This document shows positions 1 to 9,294 of a DNA stretch of 64,000 nt, one piece after another; the stretch's first letter is position 1; each line of letters begins with the position of its first letter. The stretch is from Syntrophaceae bacterium UBA6109 (GTDB lineage Bacteria; Desulfobacterota; Syntrophia; Syntrophales; UBA6109): positions 47,052 to 111,051 of the forward strand of contig DIWJ01000074.1 in NCBI GenBank assembly GCA_002428445.1. The letters are read 5' to 3'. Position numbers and translations under genes: made by a program. The notes below the pieces were generated by a model. That model saw only the letters and a program-made list of their open reading frames with translations, had not been told where the DNA came from and did no database searches.

Positions 1-312
1 TTTTCGACCAACCTGCGATCGGTCGTCCGCTCCGGCGACGTGACTTCGGCGGCCGTCCGGGCGGATTCAAGGATCCGGGAGATCCTGACGGAGCCGCTGG
101 CGGCCGAGAGGGTCTGGAGCGAAGCGACGGACGACGGTTACCGGATGGATGTTTCCGTAAGGGAAGTGCTGAAGGAAAGGACACAGAATCTGCCCGTCCG
201 GATGATGGAGGTCGTCCTCATCATCCGCTGGGTGGACGGGATGATGGAGAAGAGGCTCGAACTGAAGACGGCGAAGATGGTGGACCGGACGGCGCAGACC
301 GGGGAGGTTTAG
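1..312 (+). CDS. gspI: Type II secretion minor pseudopilin GspI, C-terminal part (5' truncated by window)
   Basis: The reading frame is open from base 1 and ends at a TAG four bases before gspJ, so only the last 103 residues are visible and the prepilin N-terminus is missing. The fragment has the alternating polar and beta-rich pattern of a pseudopilin head (WSEATDDGYRMDVSV, then VVLIIRWVDG). It is called GspI from its place directly ahead of gspJ, gspK and gspL, which is the standard gsp order. GspI is an inner-membrane minor pseudopilin that forms the tip complex with GspJ and GspK. A PilV-like or GspH protein cannot be excluded without the N-terminus. Confidence 0.65.
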   Translation, partial: FSTNLRSVVRSGDVTSAAVRADSRIREILTEPLAAERVWSEATDDGYRMDVSVREVLKERTQNLPVRMMEVVLIIRWVDGMMEKRLELKTAKMVDRTAQTGEV

Positions 313-315
313 AAA

Positions 316-981
316 ATGAACCGTCCCGGCGGGAAGACAACAGCAACGCGGGGTATGCAGGGACGGCCCCGTTCCGTCAACGGGGGATTCACTCTCCTGG
401 AACTCCTCATCTCCATGACCCTGCTGGTTGTGATCCTGGTCATCACGATGGGGGCGATGCGGGCCGGCTCCCGGTCGGTCGCAGCGGGTGAAAAGAAGAT
501 GGAGGCCCAGGAGAGGTTCCGGGCGGTGCTCTCCATCATGGATGCCCAGATTGCATCGCAGATCCCGCTGACCTATGAGGGAGAGGGCGGAACAAGATTC
601 ACCTTCCGCGGCGACGGTCAGAACCTGCGCTTCTCGACGGGCTATTCCATCTGGAGCGGCCGGAGGGGGTATGTGGTCGTCGACTACGTCATCGAAGCGG
701 CGGGAGGCGGGAAACGCATCCTCTACGCCAGGGAGCAGGTTCCCGGAATCGAAGGCCTCGCGTATACCCGTCTGATCGAAGCTTCGGAAATGTCTTTCGA
801 CTACTTCTTCAAGGGGCCGGTCGATGAAAAGGGCGGCTGGGTGGACGCCATGGTCGAAGGGACTGCGATTCCCGGAAAAATCCGATTTCGCATGGTCCGC
901 GGAAAGGAAGAGATCTCCAGGATATTCGCCGTCAAGGTCCAGGCGGTGATGGCGCCGGTGCAGGGAGGCAAGGCCTCATGA
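316..981 (+). CDS. gspJ: Type II secretion minor pseudopilin GspJ
   Basis: The 221-residue protein has a type IV prepilin signal: a basic leader of about 27 residues, then G|FTLLELLISMTLLVVIL, with the Glu5 of the mature protein and a hydrophobic helix. A GGGAGG ribosome site precedes the ATG. The C-terminal head is beta-rich (FTFRGDGQNLRFSTG, YVVVDYVIE). Size and position between GspI and GspK fit GspJ, a minor pseudopilin of the tip complex cleaved by the GspO/PilD peptidase. It overlaps gspK by four bases (ATGA), so translation is probably coupled. Confidence 0.85.
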   Translation: MNRPGGKTTATRGMQGRPRSVNGGFTLLELLISMTLLVVILVITMGAMRAGSRSVAAGEKKMEAQERFRAVLSIMDAQIASQIPLTYEGEGGTRFTFRGDGQNLRFSTGYSIWSGRRGYVVVDYVIEAAGGGKRILYAREQVPGIEGLAYTRLIEASEMSFDYFFKGPVDEKGGWVDAMVEGTAIPGKIRFRMVRGKEEISRIFAVKVQAVMAPVQGGKAS

Positions 982-1955
982 GACGCAGACGGGGCATCGC
1001 CCTTCTGATCGTCCTCTGGGTCCTGACGATCCTCATGGTGACGGTATTTTCCTTCGCCGTGATGACGAGGGCCGAGACGTACGGGACGCTCGTCTTCAAG
1101 GAGGACGCGGAGAAGAGGTATCTTGCCGAAGCGGGAATCGAACGGGGCGTCATGGAAATTCTTTACGCTTCGATCAACCGCAATCGGACGGTGACCCTGG
1201 AGGGGATGGGCTTCTGGAGATTTGACGGCACTTCCTACACGGTCGGGATGGGAAACGGGAGCTGCGAGGTGCGGGTGGTCGACGAAGCGGGCAAGATATC
1301 CCTGAACGGCCTGACAGACGCCTCCGGCATCCTCCTGAAGAATCTGCTCGTCCTTCAGGGCGTCGGCCCCGAGGCGGCCGACGAGATCGTCGACGCTGTT
1401 CTGGACTGGAAGGATTCCGACGATCTGCATCGTCTCCACGGGGTTGAAAGCGACTACTACCTGTCGCTGCCGAAGCCCTACCGGCCGGCGAACGACAGCT
1501 TCAAGACCCTGGAAGAACTGATTCTTGTCAAGGGGATCACGCCCGGGATCCTCTACGGAACGGAAAAGACGGCAGGAATTTTTTCTTCCCTGACGCTGCA
1601 CGGCAAGGCAGGCCGCGTCAACATCAACGCGGCGCCGCGGGAAGTCCTGGCGGCCCTTCCGGGGATGGAGCCGGGCATGGCGGACAGGATTCTCGAGATC
1701 CGGGCCCTCTCGGATATCCGGGGCATCGACGACATCAAGGATATCCTCGGCGCCGGATATGCGCGGGCGGCGGCGTATGCGGATTTCGGACCTGCGGGCG
1801 CGCCGGGGGCCTTTACCGTGCAATCCACCGGCTATCGGGAATCCCGGAAGCGCGGGTATGCAGTCGCGGCGACGGTGATTTTCGGCGGCCGCAACCAGCG
1901 CCCTCATGAGTATCGATACGTGCACTACAAGAGCCCGGCGGAAATTCAGCAATGA
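978..1955 (+). CDS. gspK: Type II secretion minor pseudopilin GspK
   Basis: The 325-residue protein starts with a very short basic leader (MRRRRG) followed by the hydrophobic helix IALLIVLWVLTILMV, which lacks the usual Glu5. Missing Glu5 and a large head of about 300 residues are the hallmarks of GspK, which caps the pseudopilus. The head contains helix-hairpin-helix-like stretches typical of the family (VGPEAADEIVDAVLDWKD and VNINAAPREVLAALPGM). It overlaps gspJ and gspL by four bases each, placing it inside one tightly packed operon. Confidence 0.9.
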   Translation: MRRRRGIALLIVLWVLTILMVTVFSFAVMTRAETYGTLVFKEDAEKRYLAEAGIERGVMEILYASINRNRTVTLEGMGFWRFDGTSYTVGMGNGSCEVRVVDEAGKISLNGLTDASGILLKNLLVLQGVGPEAADEIVDAVLDWKDSDDLHRLHGVESDYYLSLPKPYRPANDSFKTLEELILVKGITPGILYGTEKTAGIFSSLTLHGKAGRVNINAAPREVLAALPGMEPGMADRILEIRALSDIRGIDDIKDILGAGYARAAAYADFGPAGAPGAFTVQSTGYRESRKRGYAVAATVIFGGRNQRPHEYRYVHYKSPAEIQQ

Positions 1956-3484
1956 CCATGACAGAAGCGATCACCATAACGGCGTCCCTCGTCTCGAAGG
2001 CGGCGGAAAGAGCATTCCGCGGGGGCCGGTCCCTGTGGAAAATCCTCACTTTCAGCCTTGCCGATGACCGGATTGCATCCGGGTCGTGTCTCGCCGTTCT
2101 TCCCGAGCGCGGGCGCACAACCGTTGCGTACGGCACGCGTTTCTTCGGCCGGATGAGCATCCGGGGAATCCGGCAGTATCCCTCCGAAGAGGGAAAATAC
2201 CCGACGCCGGAGAATCTCGCCTCGGCCGTCGAACTGGCCGTGAACGATCTCCGCGCGCCCGGGGAGCGGGTCACGCTTGTCGTTCCCAAGGCCTGGGTCA
2301 TCGTCAGGACGGCCGACCTCCCTCCGGCCGTCAAGGAGAATCTCTCCGGCGTCATCTCCTATGAACTGGACCGGCTTACGCCGCTTTCCGCCGAGAGGGC
2401 CTTTTACGACTTTCGGATTCTCGATGAAGACCCGAATCGGATCCGCATCCTGCTCGCGGCCGTGAAGGCCGATGTCCTTGATCCCTATGTGGAGGCCCTG
2501 AAGAGAAAAGGAATTGCCGTCCAGCGGGTCGCCGTCAGCCTCTCCGCAGCCGGCACGCTCAGCCGCTATCTTCACGGGGACGGGGACACCGTCTTCGCGG
2601 AAGTCGGCGCCGGCGGTTACGAAGGCGGGTTGATCCGCAAGGGCCGATGGGAAGCCTCCTTTGCCGGAAGATTTGCATCCGGGGGCGTCCCGCCCGGGGA
2701 AAGCGCCCTCGCAGCGGAGATCGAGCCCCTGGTGGATCTTGTGCAGCGGGAAGGCGGGTCGCCGCCTGCAGTCGTCGTCCATGACCCGGCCTCGGGCAAG
2801 GTATGGCCCGGGATGCAGCGCAGCGCCGCATCCGGCGGCGCCGCCGGTAGGGGCCGCCGCCGGTTCCTGAACTTGGAGAAGGCCGGAGATCCGCCCTATG
2901 CCGCCCTGGGCGGAATTCTGGAATCGCTGTGGGCCGGCGCGGCTGGAATGAATCTTCTCGAAAAAGGCGGTTCTCCGCCGCCGAAGGCGCCCGCAGCTCC
3001 GACGCTTGCCCTTCTTGCCGTTCTCGCCGTGCTCGGGCTGTTCTGGATGCTGTCGCCATTGCAGGGCAGGGAAAATGAGATCAGGGCCATCGATCGCGAG
3101 CTCGCGGACCGCAGGGAAGAGGTGCGGAAGATCGAGGCGCTCCGGAACAGTCTCGAAGGCATGGAGAAGGAGATTGCCGGCATCGAGACCTTCAAGTCTT
3201 CCCGGGTGATGACCCTGGATCTGTTGCGGGAAATGACGGCCGTGCTGCCGAAAGATACCTGGCTGTCCAGGTTGCGGATCACGGATTCGACCGTGGAAAT
3301 CGAAGGCTATGCGGCCTCCGCGACGGAGATCCTGCCGAAGCTGGAGACCTCCGGTCATTTCAAACGCGTCGAATTTGCCGCCTCCACGTCGAGGGATACG
3401 CGATTGAATGCAGACCGTTTCACCATCAAGATGGAAATCGAAAGTCAGGCGGAGAAAGGGGCGGGAGATGAAAAAAAACAGTAG
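1952..3484 (+). CDS. gspL: Type II secretion inner-membrane protein GspL (PilM/PilN-like)
   Basis: The 510-residue protein has an actin-like (PilM-like) cytoplasmic region of roughly 340 residues, one transmembrane segment (APTLALLAVLAVLGLFWML, about residues 348-366), a coiled-coil stretch (REEVRKIEALRNSLEGMEKE) and a small periplasmic ferredoxin-like domain. GspL recruits the GspE ATPase to the membrane and pairs with GspM. The ATG overlaps the end of gspK and the gene overlaps gspM by 17 bases. It is somewhat longer than many GspL proteins; no frame break was seen. Confidence 0.85.
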   Translation: MTMTEAITITASLVSKAAERAFRGGRSLWKILTFSLADDRIASGSCLAVLPERGRTTVAYGTRFFGRMSIRGIRQYPSEEGKYPTPENLASAVELAVNDLRAPGERVTLVVPKAWVIVRTADLPPAVKENLSGVISYELDRLTPLSAERAFYDFRILDEDPNRIRILLAAVKADVLDPYVEALKRKGIAVQRVAVSLSAAGTLSRYLHGDGDTVFAEVGAGGYEGGLIRKGRWEASFAGRFASGGVPPGESALAAEIEPLVDLVQREGGSPPAVVVHDPASGKVWPGMQRSAASGGAAGRGRRRFLNLEKAGDPPYAALGGILESLWAGAAGMNLLEKGGSPPPKAPAAPTLALLAVLAVLGLFWMLSPLQGRENEIRAIDRELADRREEVRKIEALRNSLEGMEKEIAGIETFKSSRVMTLDLLREMTAVLPKDTWLSRLRITDSTVEIEGYAASATEILPKLETSGHFKRVEFAASTSRDTRLNADRFTIKMEIESQAEKGAGDEKKQ

Positions 3485-4022
3485 GCTCCTCATCTTCGCC
3501 ATCCCGGTGATGGTCATCCTTCTCGGCGCCGTTGCGTACGAGTACGGGTACCTGAAGATCCGGGCCGAATTGCGGGAAAGGGAAGACACGGTTTCGGTCA
3601 AGGAAAAAACCCTCGAAAAAACCATGGCCCTGATCGCGGACAGGCCGCGTCTCGAGATGAAGTCGGCCGCCCTGGCGGAAGCCAGAAAGACGGGGCATGC
3701 CAAAATGATCGAAGGAGAGACGCCCGCCGTTGCCGCCGCCGCCCTCCAGGGAATGCTCAAGGCGGTGATCGCCTCGCGGGGCGGGATCATCTCCAGCGAC
3801 CGGGTCGAAAAAACGGAAGATGCCGGGAAGTTCAAGATGATCACCGTGACGATCGATGCGGTGCTGCCGGACACGAGGGCGCTCGGAGATTCGCTCTACG
3901 CCGTGGAGACGCAGACGCCCTATCTCATCGTCCGGGAACTGGATATCCGGATTCGGAATTTTCGGGAGCCGCGGGACCTGATGGTGAAGCTGAAGGTGTC
4001 GGGGCTTACGGGAGGCCTTTGA
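3468..4022 (+). CDS. gspM: Type II secretion protein GspM-like
   Basis: The protein of 184 residues begins at the ATG at 3468 (MKKNSRLL), preceded by GGGAG. It has one N-terminal membrane helix (LLIFAIPVMVILLGAVAYEYG), a charged coiled-coil (LREREDTVSVKEKTLEKTMA) and a beta-alpha periplasmic domain ending in LMVKLKVSGL. This is the GspM/PilO layout, the partner of GspL in the inner-membrane platform. The start lies inside gspL, and the stop overlaps the region of the next start. Confidence 0.8.
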   Translation: MKKNSRLLIFAIPVMVILLGAVAYEYGYLKIRAELREREDTVSVKEKTLEKTMALIADRPRLEMKSAALAEARKTGHAKMIEGETPAVAAAALQGMLKAVIASRGGIISSDRVEKTEDAGKFKMITVTIDAVLPDTRALGDSLYAVETQTPYLIVRELDIRIRNFREPRDLMVKLKVSGLTGGL

Positions 4023-4024
4023 AG

Positions 4025-4855
4025 ATGGGCGGAAAAAGGTATCTGCTGCGCAGCATCAACGTCCTGAATGTCCTGCTTCTGGCGGCCGTCGTTCTTTTCC
4101 TCGCGGTTCCCTCCGCGCCGGAGGAGGTTCGCTGCGCCCTTCCCGTTCCGAAGAAGGCGGCCGTCGTGCCCGGGGAAGAAGCGGCTTCGCGCCGGAATCT
4201 CTCTTCCGTAGACTATGCCGCGATCAGCGACGCGAATCTATTCCATCCCGAAAGGCGCATCCCGCCGGAAAAAAAAGAAGAGAAAGCGACGGCAAGGCCC
4301 GACGTCAATCTTTTCGGGACGCTGATTGCAGGCGACATGAGCATCGCCTTTCTTGAAGACAGGAAGGCGCCGGTATCGACGGCGGGAAGAGGGAAGAGGC
4401 AGATCGCCCTCCGGAAGGGGGGTACCCTGAACGGGTATGTGCTCCGCGACGTGGAAGTGGACCGCATCGTCCTCGTCAAGGGCGAGGAGCAGGTGCTTGT
4501 CATGCTGACGGAAGGGGAGAAGCGGAAGACGGAGGCTGCTTCTTCGGGGTCGGCAGCGGCCGGGCAGGCGGCCGCGGGCGCATCGGGCGCACCCCCTCCA
4601 TCCAAGGTGCCGCCGCCTCCGACGCGGCCGGCGGCGCCGGGACCCGCAGGCGGAGCGATCGAGTCCAGGCCGCAGGCAGCGGCCGCCCCGCCATCGGCGA
4701 TCCAGGCGGCGCCCTCCGGTCCGACGGCAGCGACGGCCGGACCGGGGATCGGCGCTTCCGGTTCATGGCCTCCCACCAAGAGTACGATCGAACAGACGAG
4801 GCAGAAGATCAAGGAGGGCCAGAAGCTGCGGATGGAGCAACTTCAGAAGCAGTGA
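4025..4855 (+). CDS. Type II secretion GspC-like protein (HR domain, Pro/Ala-rich tail)
   Basis: The ATG at 4025 is favoured over a TTG at 4019 because GGGAGG lies about eight bases upstream. The 276-residue protein has an N-terminal membrane helix (VLNVLLLAAVVLFLAVP), then a segment resembling the GspC homology region (YAAISDANLFHPERR, VNLFGTLIAGDMSIAFLED, LNGYVLRDVEVDRIVLVKG). Instead of a PDZ or coiled-coil domain it ends in about 100 residues of Pro/Ala/Gly-rich, probably disordered, sequence. GspC links the inner-membrane platform to the secretin. Its place at the end of the operon rather than the beginning is unusual. PilP-like is the alternative. Confidence 0.65.
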   Translation: MGGKRYLLRSINVLNVLLLAAVVLFLAVPSAPEEVRCALPVPKKAAVVPGEEAASRRNLSSVDYAAISDANLFHPERRIPPEKKEEKATARPDVNLFGTLIAGDMSIAFLEDRKAPVSTAGRGKRQIALRKGGTLNGYVLRDVEVDRIVLVKGEEQVLVMLTEGEKRKTEAASSGSAAAGQAAAGASGAPPPSKVPPPPTRPAAPGPAGGAIESRPQAAAAPPSAIQAAPSGPTAATAGPGIGASGSWPPTKSTIEQTRQKIKEGQKLRMEQLQKQ

Positions 4856-4862
4856 CCCCGCA

Positions 4863-5372
4863 TCACAGCAGCGCTGCGATCATCCCGTCCAGCCCGCTTT
4901 CGTCGATCTTGCCGAGGATCCTGTGCCGGACGACAGTCCGGCGGTCGAGCACGTAGGTGGTCGGGATGCCGGCGATGCCGTAGGGCTTGACGAGAGACGA
5001 GTTCCGGTCGAGGAGGACCGGATAAGTGGGCTTCCCGGCGCCCATGTAGGCTTCGGCCCCTTCCCTGGATTCACCGACGCCGACGGAGCAGGGGACAAAG
5101 GTTTCCGGACCGCGTCTGCGGTAGAGGGATTCGAGGGTGCTCATCTCCGCGCGGCACAGGGGGCACCAGCTGGCCCAGAAATGGATCACGGCGATCCTTC
5201 CCCGGAAATCGGACGGGAGAACGACGGGGTTCCCGCTGAGGTCCGTCAGGGTCGCCTGCGGCGGGACGTCTCCCATCCGCAGAACTTTTTCTTTCCGGCA
5301 GGCAGGCATCCCGGAAAGGGCAAACGCAAGCCCGGCGGCGGCCGCAGCTCTCAGGAAGTCCCTTCTGCGCAT
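4863..5372 (-). CDS. TlpA-like thiol-disulfide redoxin with Tat-type signal
   Basis: The start at 5372 gives 169 residues beginning MRRRDFLRAAAAAGLAFAL, a twin-arginine signal (RRDFLR), followed by a Cys in GMPAC that may be lipidated. The thioredoxin fold of the AhpC/TSA-TlpA type carries the active site WASWCPLCRAE (Cys-Pro-Leu-Cys, near residue 70) and the cis-proline region GIPTTYVLDR. Such proteins reduce periplasmic disulfides, often for cytochrome or metal-centre maturation. It is the last gene of the copper-type locus, 71 bases after a paralogue, and converges with the gsp operon seven bases away. Confidence 0.85.
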   Translation of the reverse strand: MRRRDFLRAAAAAGLAFALSGMPACRKEKVLRMGDVPPQATLTDLSGNPVVLPSDFRGRIAVIHFWASWCPLCRAEMSTLESLYRRRGPETFVPCSVGVGESREGAEAYMGAGKPTYPVLLDRNSSLVKPYGIAGIPTTYVLDRRTVVRHRILGKIDESGLDGMIAALL

Positions 5373-5443
5373 CGGGCGAACCTCGATCTCCGAAAACAAT
5401 TTCCAGGGGCCTTCCCTTGCCTGACGGCGCAGCCGGCGTTTTT

Positions 5444-6007
5444 TTACAGCAGGCTCAGGACCAGTTTCTTCAGGGTCTCCTGGGTGGCCCCGCCGAATAT
5501 CCGGAAGCGGACGATGCCCCTGCGGTCGATGATATAGGTCCTCGGGACGTCGGTTACCCCGTACGCCGCGGCGTTCTTGCCTTCCGCGTCGATCAGGATC
5601 GGGTAGGAAACCCCCAATTCGGAGGCAAAACTCTTCACGACCTCTTTCTTCTGGCCGACGTTGACGGCCACAACCGCCAGGCCCTTGTCGCGGTAGTTCT
5701 TGTACAGCCTGTCCATGGCGGGCATCTCCAGCTTGCAGGAACTGCAGCCGATCTGCCAGAAGTGGAGAACCGCGACCTTGCCGCGGAAGGCATCGGGGAT
5801 CCGGACCGCTGAGCCCTCGATTCCCGGGATGACCGTTGCCGGCAGTGTGCTCCCGATGCGCAGGGCGGCCTCCGCGGGGCATGCCGCAACCCAGAAGACG
5901 AGCCCGAGACAGAGCCCGAAAGTCAGGAGAAAGAGCGGCAGCGCCGGGACCGCTTTCCCGGTCCCGCAAGGCTTTCTCCCCGACGCTTTCCGTTCCATGG
6001 CTGCCAT
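5444..6007 (-). CDS. TlpA-like thiol-disulfide redoxin, second copy
   Basis: The 187-residue protein has an N-terminal signal or anchor (ALPLFLLTFGLCLGLVFWVAAC) and a TlpA-like fold with the active site WQIGCSSCKLE (Cys-Ser-Ser-Cys) and the cis-Pro region DVPRTYIIDRRG. The start at 6007 has a weak purine-rich site; an ATG at 5998 is possible. It begins eight bases after the stop of the cusA-like gene, so the two are probably co-transcribed. The CSSC motif differs from CPLC in the paralogue, which suggests a different redox potential or partner. Placement suggests a role in keeping periplasmic metal-site thiols reduced; this is inference. Confidence 0.85.
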   Translation of the reverse strand: MAAMERKASGRKPCGTGKAVPALPLFLLTFGLCLGLVFWVAACPAEAALRIGSTLPATVIPGIEGSAVRIPDAFRGKVAVLHFWQIGCSSCKLEMPAMDRLYKNYRDKGLAVVAVNVGQKKEVVKSFASELGVSYPILIDAEGKNAAAYGVTDVPRTYIIDRRGIVRFRIFGGATQETLKKLVLSLL

Positions 6008-6015
6008 TTCCGTTT

Positions 6016-9000
6016 TCAACGCAATTCCTGACCGGCCGCAATGCGCCGCCCTTTCATCTCGAAGTTCCACTTCCAGATCTCGTAGATCGCCGGGTAGACC
6101 ATCAGCTCCATCAGGAAAGATGTGAAGATCCCGCCGACCATCGGCGCGGCGATGTGCTTCATGACATCGGCGCCGGTGCCGACGGACCACATGATGGGGA
6201 CAAGGCCGAGAAGCATCGTCGCCGCGGTCATGAACTTGGGCCGGATGCGCTTGGCCGCGCCCTCGCGGATGGCGGCCTGCAGATCGGAGAGGCTATTCAG
6301 GCGCCCCTCCTGCCGGGCCTTTTCGTAGGCCAGGTCCAGATAGAGCAACATGAAGACCCCGGTCTCGGCATCGACCCCCAGGAGGGCGATGAGCCCCACC
6401 CACACGCCGATGCTCATGTTGTAGCCGAGAAAATGAAGCAGCCAGACAGCCCCCACGGCCGAAAAGGGCACCGCCAGAAGGACGATCGAGGTCTTCACGA
6501 GCGACCGGGTGCTCAGGTAAAGCAGGAGGACGATCAGGAGCAGCGTCAGGGGAACGACGACCATGAGGCGGTCCTTCACGCGCTGCATCGCCTCGTACTG
6601 CCCGCTCCAGAGAACCGCGTAGCCGGCCGGAAGCTCCAGCCGCTCCCGGAGCAGGCGGTCCGCCTCTGCGATGTATCCGCCCGGGTCCTGGCCGGAGATA
6701 TCCACGTAGACGTAGCCCGTCAGCAGGCCGTCCTCGTCGCGGATCATGCCAGGACCGCTCGTGACGCCCACATCGGCCAGCTGGGAGAGGGGGAGCTGCG
6801 TCCGCCCTTCGCCGACGGGTACCAGGACGCGGCCGATCGCCTCCAGGCTGCTGCGGAAATCGCGCCGGTAGCGGACATTCACGGAATAGCGTTCGCGGCC
6901 CTCGATGGCGGTCGTGACGTTCTCTCCGCCGACGGCGTTCAGCACCGCCTGCTGCGCCTGATCGACGGACAGGCCGTAGCGCGCCAATTCGTCGCGCTTC
7001 CAGTCGATGTCGAGAAAATAGCCGCCGCCGGTGCGTTCGGCGAAGATGCTGCGCGTTCCCTTGAGCGTGCGCAGAGCGGCCTCGACCTGCTCCCCGATCT
7101 GCTCGATCTGTACGAGGTTCGCCCCGGAGATCTTGAGGCCGACGGGGGTGCGGATTCCCGTCGTGAGCATGTCGATCCGCCCCTTGATGGGCATGGTCCA
7201 GGCATTGGACAGGCCCGGCAACCGCAGCGCCTCGTTCATCTGCGCCACGAGCTCGGCCGAAGAGGGGGTATCGGGCGAGATGCGCCGGAGGAGGGGCTTG
7301 AGCGCCTCGGGGGCCCAGGCGGAATACCAGCTGTCCACCCTGCGCCACTCGCTCCTCGGTTTGAGGACGACGAGGGTCTCCAGCATCGAGAGGGGAGCCG
7401 GGTCGGTCGACGTCTCGGCCCGTCCGGCCTTCCCCAGCACCCGGTCCACTTCGGGGAAGCTCTTGATGATCCGGTCCGTCACCTGCAGGAGCTTCTGGGC
7501 CTCGCTGACGGAAATCCCGGGCATCGTCGTCGGCATGTAGAAGAGCGAACCCTCGTCGAGAGGCGGCATGAATTCGGAACCGAGCCGCTGGAATACGGGC
7601 GCCGTCGCCGCGACCAGGAGGAACGCGACGGCGATGACCGTCCACTTCCAGCGGAGCGACCAGGCCACGGCCGGCTCATAGATGCGGATCAGGAAGCTGC
7701 TGAGGGGATGCCGCTGCTCGGAGCGGATGGTCCCCACCGCGACGGCGTTGACGGCACGGCTGAGCCATCGCGGGCGGAAGCTGAAGGTGCGGATCTGCGT
7801 AAAGACAAGCCGCAGCGCCGGGTCCAGCGTGACGGCGAGGATCGCGGCGACGATCATGGCAAGGGTCTTCGTGTAGGCGAGGGGCTTGAACAGCCGCCCC
7901 TCCTGGGCCTCCAGCGCCAGGACGGGGAGGAAGGAGACGGCGATGACGAGGAGCGCGAAGAAGCTCGCGGCCCCGACCTCCTTGACGGCGCCGATGATGA
8001 CCCCGCGGTGATCGCCCTTCCGGCCCTCCCGGTCCCAGAGCTCCAGCTTCTTGTGGGTCTGTTCGACGACGACGATGGCGGCATCGACCATGGTGCCGAT
8101 GGCGATCGCGATTCCCGCCAGGGACATGATGTTGGCCGAGACCCCCAGCAGCCGGAACGGGATGAAGGAGATGAGCACGGCCAGGGGGATGGTGACGATG
8201 GGAATGATGGCGCTCGGAAAATGCCAGAGAAAAAGGAGCACCACCGCGGACACGGTGAGCATCACCTCGACGATCGTCCATTTGAGATTGTCGATGGCGC
8301 GGCGGATCAGGTCCGACCGGTCGTAGACGGGAACGATTTTGACGCCGGCGGGAAGGCCGGGCTCGATTTCGCGGATCTTCTTCTTGACCCGGTCGATCAC
8401 GTCCAGGGCATTCTGCCCCTGGCGCATGACGACGATCCCCGAGACGACGTCTCCCTTGCCGTCGAGATCGGCGACGCCGCGGCGCAGATCGGGTCCGAGG
8501 ACGACTTCCCCGAGGTCGCGGACGCGGATCGGCGACCCGCTCTCGTTGACCGCCACGGCGATGTTCCCGAAGTCCTCGACGGTGCGCGCGTATCCCCGGC
8601 CGCGCACCATGTACTCGGTCCCGCCGAATTCGACAAGCCGTCCCCCCGCATCGTTGTTGCCGCCCTTGACCGCCTCCACGACGCGGCTGACGGGGATGCC
8701 GTAGAACTGGAGCCTGTTGGGATCGAGGTTGACCTGGTACTGCCGGCGGAAACCGCCGACGGGAGCCACTTCGGCGACGCCGGACACCGACTTGAGATGG
8801 TAGCGCAGCGTCCAGTCCTGGTACGAGCGCAGATCCGCCAGGCTCTGCTGTCCCGTCGTATCCACGAGCGCATACTGAAAGACCCATCCCAGTCCCGTCG
8901 CATCGGGTCCCAGTTCCGTCTCCACGCCGGCGGGGAGACGCGGCAGAACCGCCGACAGGTATTCCTGGGTCCGCGAACGCGCCCAGTAGATGTCTGTTCC

Positions 9001-9294
9001 TTCCGCGAAGATCACATAGACGAAGGAATAGCCGAAGTCCGAGAAGCCCCGGACGGTCCTGACGCCGGGAGCGCCCAGCATGGCCGTGACGATCGGGTAG
9101 GTGACCTGGTCTTCGAGGATGTCGGGACTGCGGTCCCACCGGGAGTAGATGATCACCTGGGTCTCGGAGAGGTCCGGGATGGCGTCGAGGGGCACGTTCT
9201 TCATGGACCACCACCCCAGAACGGCGGCGGCGGCAACGAGCAGGAAGACGATCAGCTTGTTTTCGGCGGAAAAATCGATGATCCGGTTAATCAT
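6016..9294 (-). CDS. cusA: CusA/CzcA-type heavy-metal RND efflux pump
   Basis: The 1092-residue protein is full length for the HME-RND family. It begins MINRIIDFSAENKLIVFLL, carries the early motif DAIPDLSETQVIIY, and has the TM4 proton-relay motif GTMVDAAIVVVE with Asp404, matching the Asp of CusA. Periplasmic segments MPTTMPGISVSEA and GRIDMLTTGIRTPVGLKISG are CusA-like, which favours monovalent copper or silver over zinc/cobalt. The start lies inside the end of the cusB-like gene (eight-base overlap). A GTG at 9306 would add four residues. No outer-membrane factor (CusC) is present in this window. Transport is from periplasm or inner membrane to the outside, driven by protons. Confidence 0.92.
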   Translation of the reverse strand: MINRIIDFSAENKLIVFLLVAAAAVLGWWSMKNVPLDAIPDLSETQVIIYSRWDRSPDILEDQVTYPIVTAMLGAPGVRTVRGFSDFGYSFVYVIFAEGTDIYWARSRTQEYLSAVLPRLPAGVETELGPDATGLGWVFQYALVDTTGQQSLADLRSYQDWTLRYHLKSVSGVAEVAPVGGFRRQYQVNLDPNRLQFYGIPVSRVVEAVKGGNNDAGGRLVEFGGTEYMVRGRGYARTVEDFGNIAVAVNESGSPIRVRDLGEVVLGPDLRRGVADLDGKGDVVSGIVVMRQGQNALDVIDRVKKKIREIEPGLPAGVKIVPVYDRSDLIRRAIDNLKWTIVEVMLTVSAVVLLFLWHFPSAIIPIVTIPLAVLISFIPFRLLGVSANIMSLAGIAIAIGTMVDAAIVVVEQTHKKLELWDREGRKGDHRGVIIGAVKEVGAASFFALLVIAVSFLPVLALEAQEGRLFKPLAYTKTLAMIVAAILAVTLDPALRLVFTQIRTFSFRPRWLSRAVNAVAVGTIRSEQRHPLSSFLIRIYEPAVAWSLRWKWTVIAVAFLLVAATAPVFQRLGSEFMPPLDEGSLFYMPTTMPGISVSEAQKLLQVTDRIIKSFPEVDRVLGKAGRAETSTDPAPLSMLETLVVLKPRSEWRRVDSWYSAWAPEALKPLLRRISPDTPSSAELVAQMNEALRLPGLSNAWTMPIKGRIDMLTTGIRTPVGLKISGANLVQIEQIGEQVEAALRTLKGTRSIFAERTGGGYFLDIDWKRDELARYGLSVDQAQQAVLNAVGGENVTTAIEGRERYSVNVRYRRDFRSSLEAIGRVLVPVGEGRTQLPLSQLADVGVTSGPGMIRDEDGLLTGYVYVDISGQDPGGYIAEADRLLRERLELPAGYAVLWSGQYEAMQRVKDRLMVVVPLTLLLIVLLLYLSTRSLVKTSIVLLAVPFSAVGAVWLLHFLGYNMSIGVWVGLIALLGVDAETGVFMLLYLDLAYEKARQEGRLNSLSDLQAAIREGAAKRIRPKFMTAATMLLGLVPIMWSVGTGADVMKHIAAPMVGGIFTSFLMELMVYPAIYEIWKWNFEMKGRRIAAGQELR

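Noticed and set aside
1946..3874. Open leftward frame of 642 codons over gspL
   Set aside because: Shadow of gspL and gspM; no ribosome site or family match.
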